Assembly: GCA_003132125.1 (NCBI GenBank)
Contig: PKWT01000352.1
Coordinates: 1-15,496 of the forward strand
Length of the DNA stretch: 15,496 nt
Source: Micrococcales bacterium
Lineage (GTDB): Bacteria > Actinomycetota > Actinomycetes > Actinomycetales > Dermatophilaceae
Direction: 5' to 3'
Of the stretch, positions 14,841 through 15,496 are shown one piece after another. The stretch's first letter is position 1, and every line of letters begins with the position of its first letter. The notes beneath the pieces were generated by a model. It did not search any database. It was not told where the DNA came from and worked only from the letters and a program-made list of their open reading frames with translations. Made by a program: the position numbers and the translations under genes.

Positions 14841-15496
14841 GTGCTCTGGCGAGTGGGACGTTGGGATCAGCAGCTATCCGCCACGGTGGTGGCCGCCTTG
14901 GTCCGGGGCAAGCGCGGCCCGAAGGGTGCCCACCGGCTCACTCCGGACGTGGTTGCCGAGACGACCGGCGAGGTGGCGGGCCTGCCGGTGCTGCCGGAAC
15001 CGATGGACCGGACGGGTGACCGGCCCGCGGCCCGGCGGGGGATTCTTGAGGAAGCGGTGCCGGTCTCGTTGGCCGAGACGCTCGTCTCTGCTGTCGATAC
15101 GGCGTCTAGCCTCGGGTGGGTGACCATTAGCGCCGCCGCGCAGACGTCGCGACGTCGCTGGGCGATGTTGGACGTAGAAGGCGAGTTCTCCAGGCGGTTC
15201 CTGATCCGGGCCTGCTACCTGAACCCTTCGGTCTTCTCGCAGTTCCGGCCGAACTTCACCCGCGCAGGTTTCAGCGTCGTCGACTGCCCTTCCCTGACCC
15301 AGCAAGGCAAGAGCAGCGCCGACATCAACCTCGTGCTCGATGCCGTGGACGCCCTCAGCGCCGAGACGCGGTACGACGAGTTCGTGATCCTGTCGGCGGA
15401 TGCCGACTTCACACCGCTCGCGCTGCGGTGCCGTGCAGCCGATCGACGCGTCACGATCATCACCGCCGGTCCGGCCGCGAGCGCCTATCGGGCCGT
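14841..15496 (+). CDS. NYN-domain (PIN-like nuclease) protein, partial, runs off the right edge
   Basis: One frame is open to the window end. The clear part is the NYN core. It reads FRPNFTRAGFSVVDCP, then QGKSSADINLVLDAVDAL with an acidic residue at 15321-15323, then DEFVILSADADFTPL with the D-x-D pair at 15399 and 15405, then RRVTIITAGPAASAYRA. NYN proteins (LabA/DUF88-like) are PIN-fold, metal-dependent RNases. A possible first strand, WAMLDVEGEF, puts its aspartate at 15171, about 50 residues before the SAD motif, slightly short of usual. The start is uncertain: GTG 14841, ATG 15003 and ATG 15165 are in frame and none has a good ribosome site. The preceding 100 residues show coding bias but match nothing I recognise, so the 5' end might be truncated. 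Confidence 0.65.
   Translation, partial: MLWRVGRWDQQLSATVVAALVRGKRGPKGAHRLTPDVVAETTGEVAGLPVLPEPMDRTGDRPAARRGILEEAVPVSLAETLVSAVDTASSLGWVTISAAAQTSRRRWAMLDVEGEFSRRFLIRACYLNPSVFSQFRPNFTRAGFSVVDCPSLTQQGKSSADINLVLDAVDALSAETRYDEFVILSADADFTPLALRCRAADRRVTIITAGPAASAYRA

Noticed and set aside
14179..15123. 314-codon plus-strand frame overlapping the lyase and the right spacer
   Set aside because: Its first half is out of frame with the HMG-CoA-lyase gene and its second half is out of frame with the NYN coding frame. Composition is Ser/Pro/Arg-rich.

Overview
High-GC DNA with strong G/C bias at third codon positions, GTG/TTG starts and actinobacterial-type genes (a MobF relaxase with the DYY...GxPPGxW signature, a CxxC/CxxxC zinc-ribbon protein, an FCD-type GntR regulator and an NYN-domain protein). 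It is most likely from an actinomycete, and the left half looks like a conjugative plasmid or integrative element. The genus cannot be read from the sequence.

Region 1 (1-6898) is mobilisation DNA. The 3' end of one MobF relaxase runs in from the left edge (2-322). A convergent small zinc-ribbon protein follows (396-863, minus strand). An intergenic stretch of about 420 bases then leads into a second, nearly complete MobF relaxase-helicase (from 1284). This second gene has a visible frameshift near 4600-4625. The relaxase and helicase motifs are intact, but the native C-terminal tail continues in another frame to 5113. The start region has a 9-bp hairpin holding the Shine-Dalgarno sequence in its loop and the start codon in its stem. 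A 13-bp palindrome overlaps a probable -10 box upstream. The spacer at 5114-5243 carries two DnaA-box-like 9-mers, followed by two translationally coupled proteins of unknown function (5244-5585 and 5582-6898).

Region 2 (7136-14690) is a compact catabolic unit. A FadR/FCD-type GntR regulator (minus strand) is transcribed away from a five-gene operon: class III CoA-transferase, HyuA-type ATP-dependent hydantoinase/oxoprolinase subunit, HyuB-type subunit, isochorismatase-like cysteine amidohydrolase, and HMG-CoA-lyase-type enzyme. Gaps are 4-10 bases or a 4-base ATGA overlap. All key catalytic residues are present. My inference is that a cyclic amide, imide or hydantoin-like compound is opened by HyuAB with ATP and deamidated or decarbamoylated by the amidohydrolase. 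The resulting acid would be activated by the CoA-transferase and cleaved by the lyase to acetyl-CoA plus a keto acid. No transporter or hydratase is present, and the substrate is unknown.

Region 3 (14691-15496) is a short spacer and then the start of an NYN (PIN-like nuclease) domain protein that runs off the right edge. No rRNA, tRNA, CRISPR array, insertion sequence or integrase was recognised.
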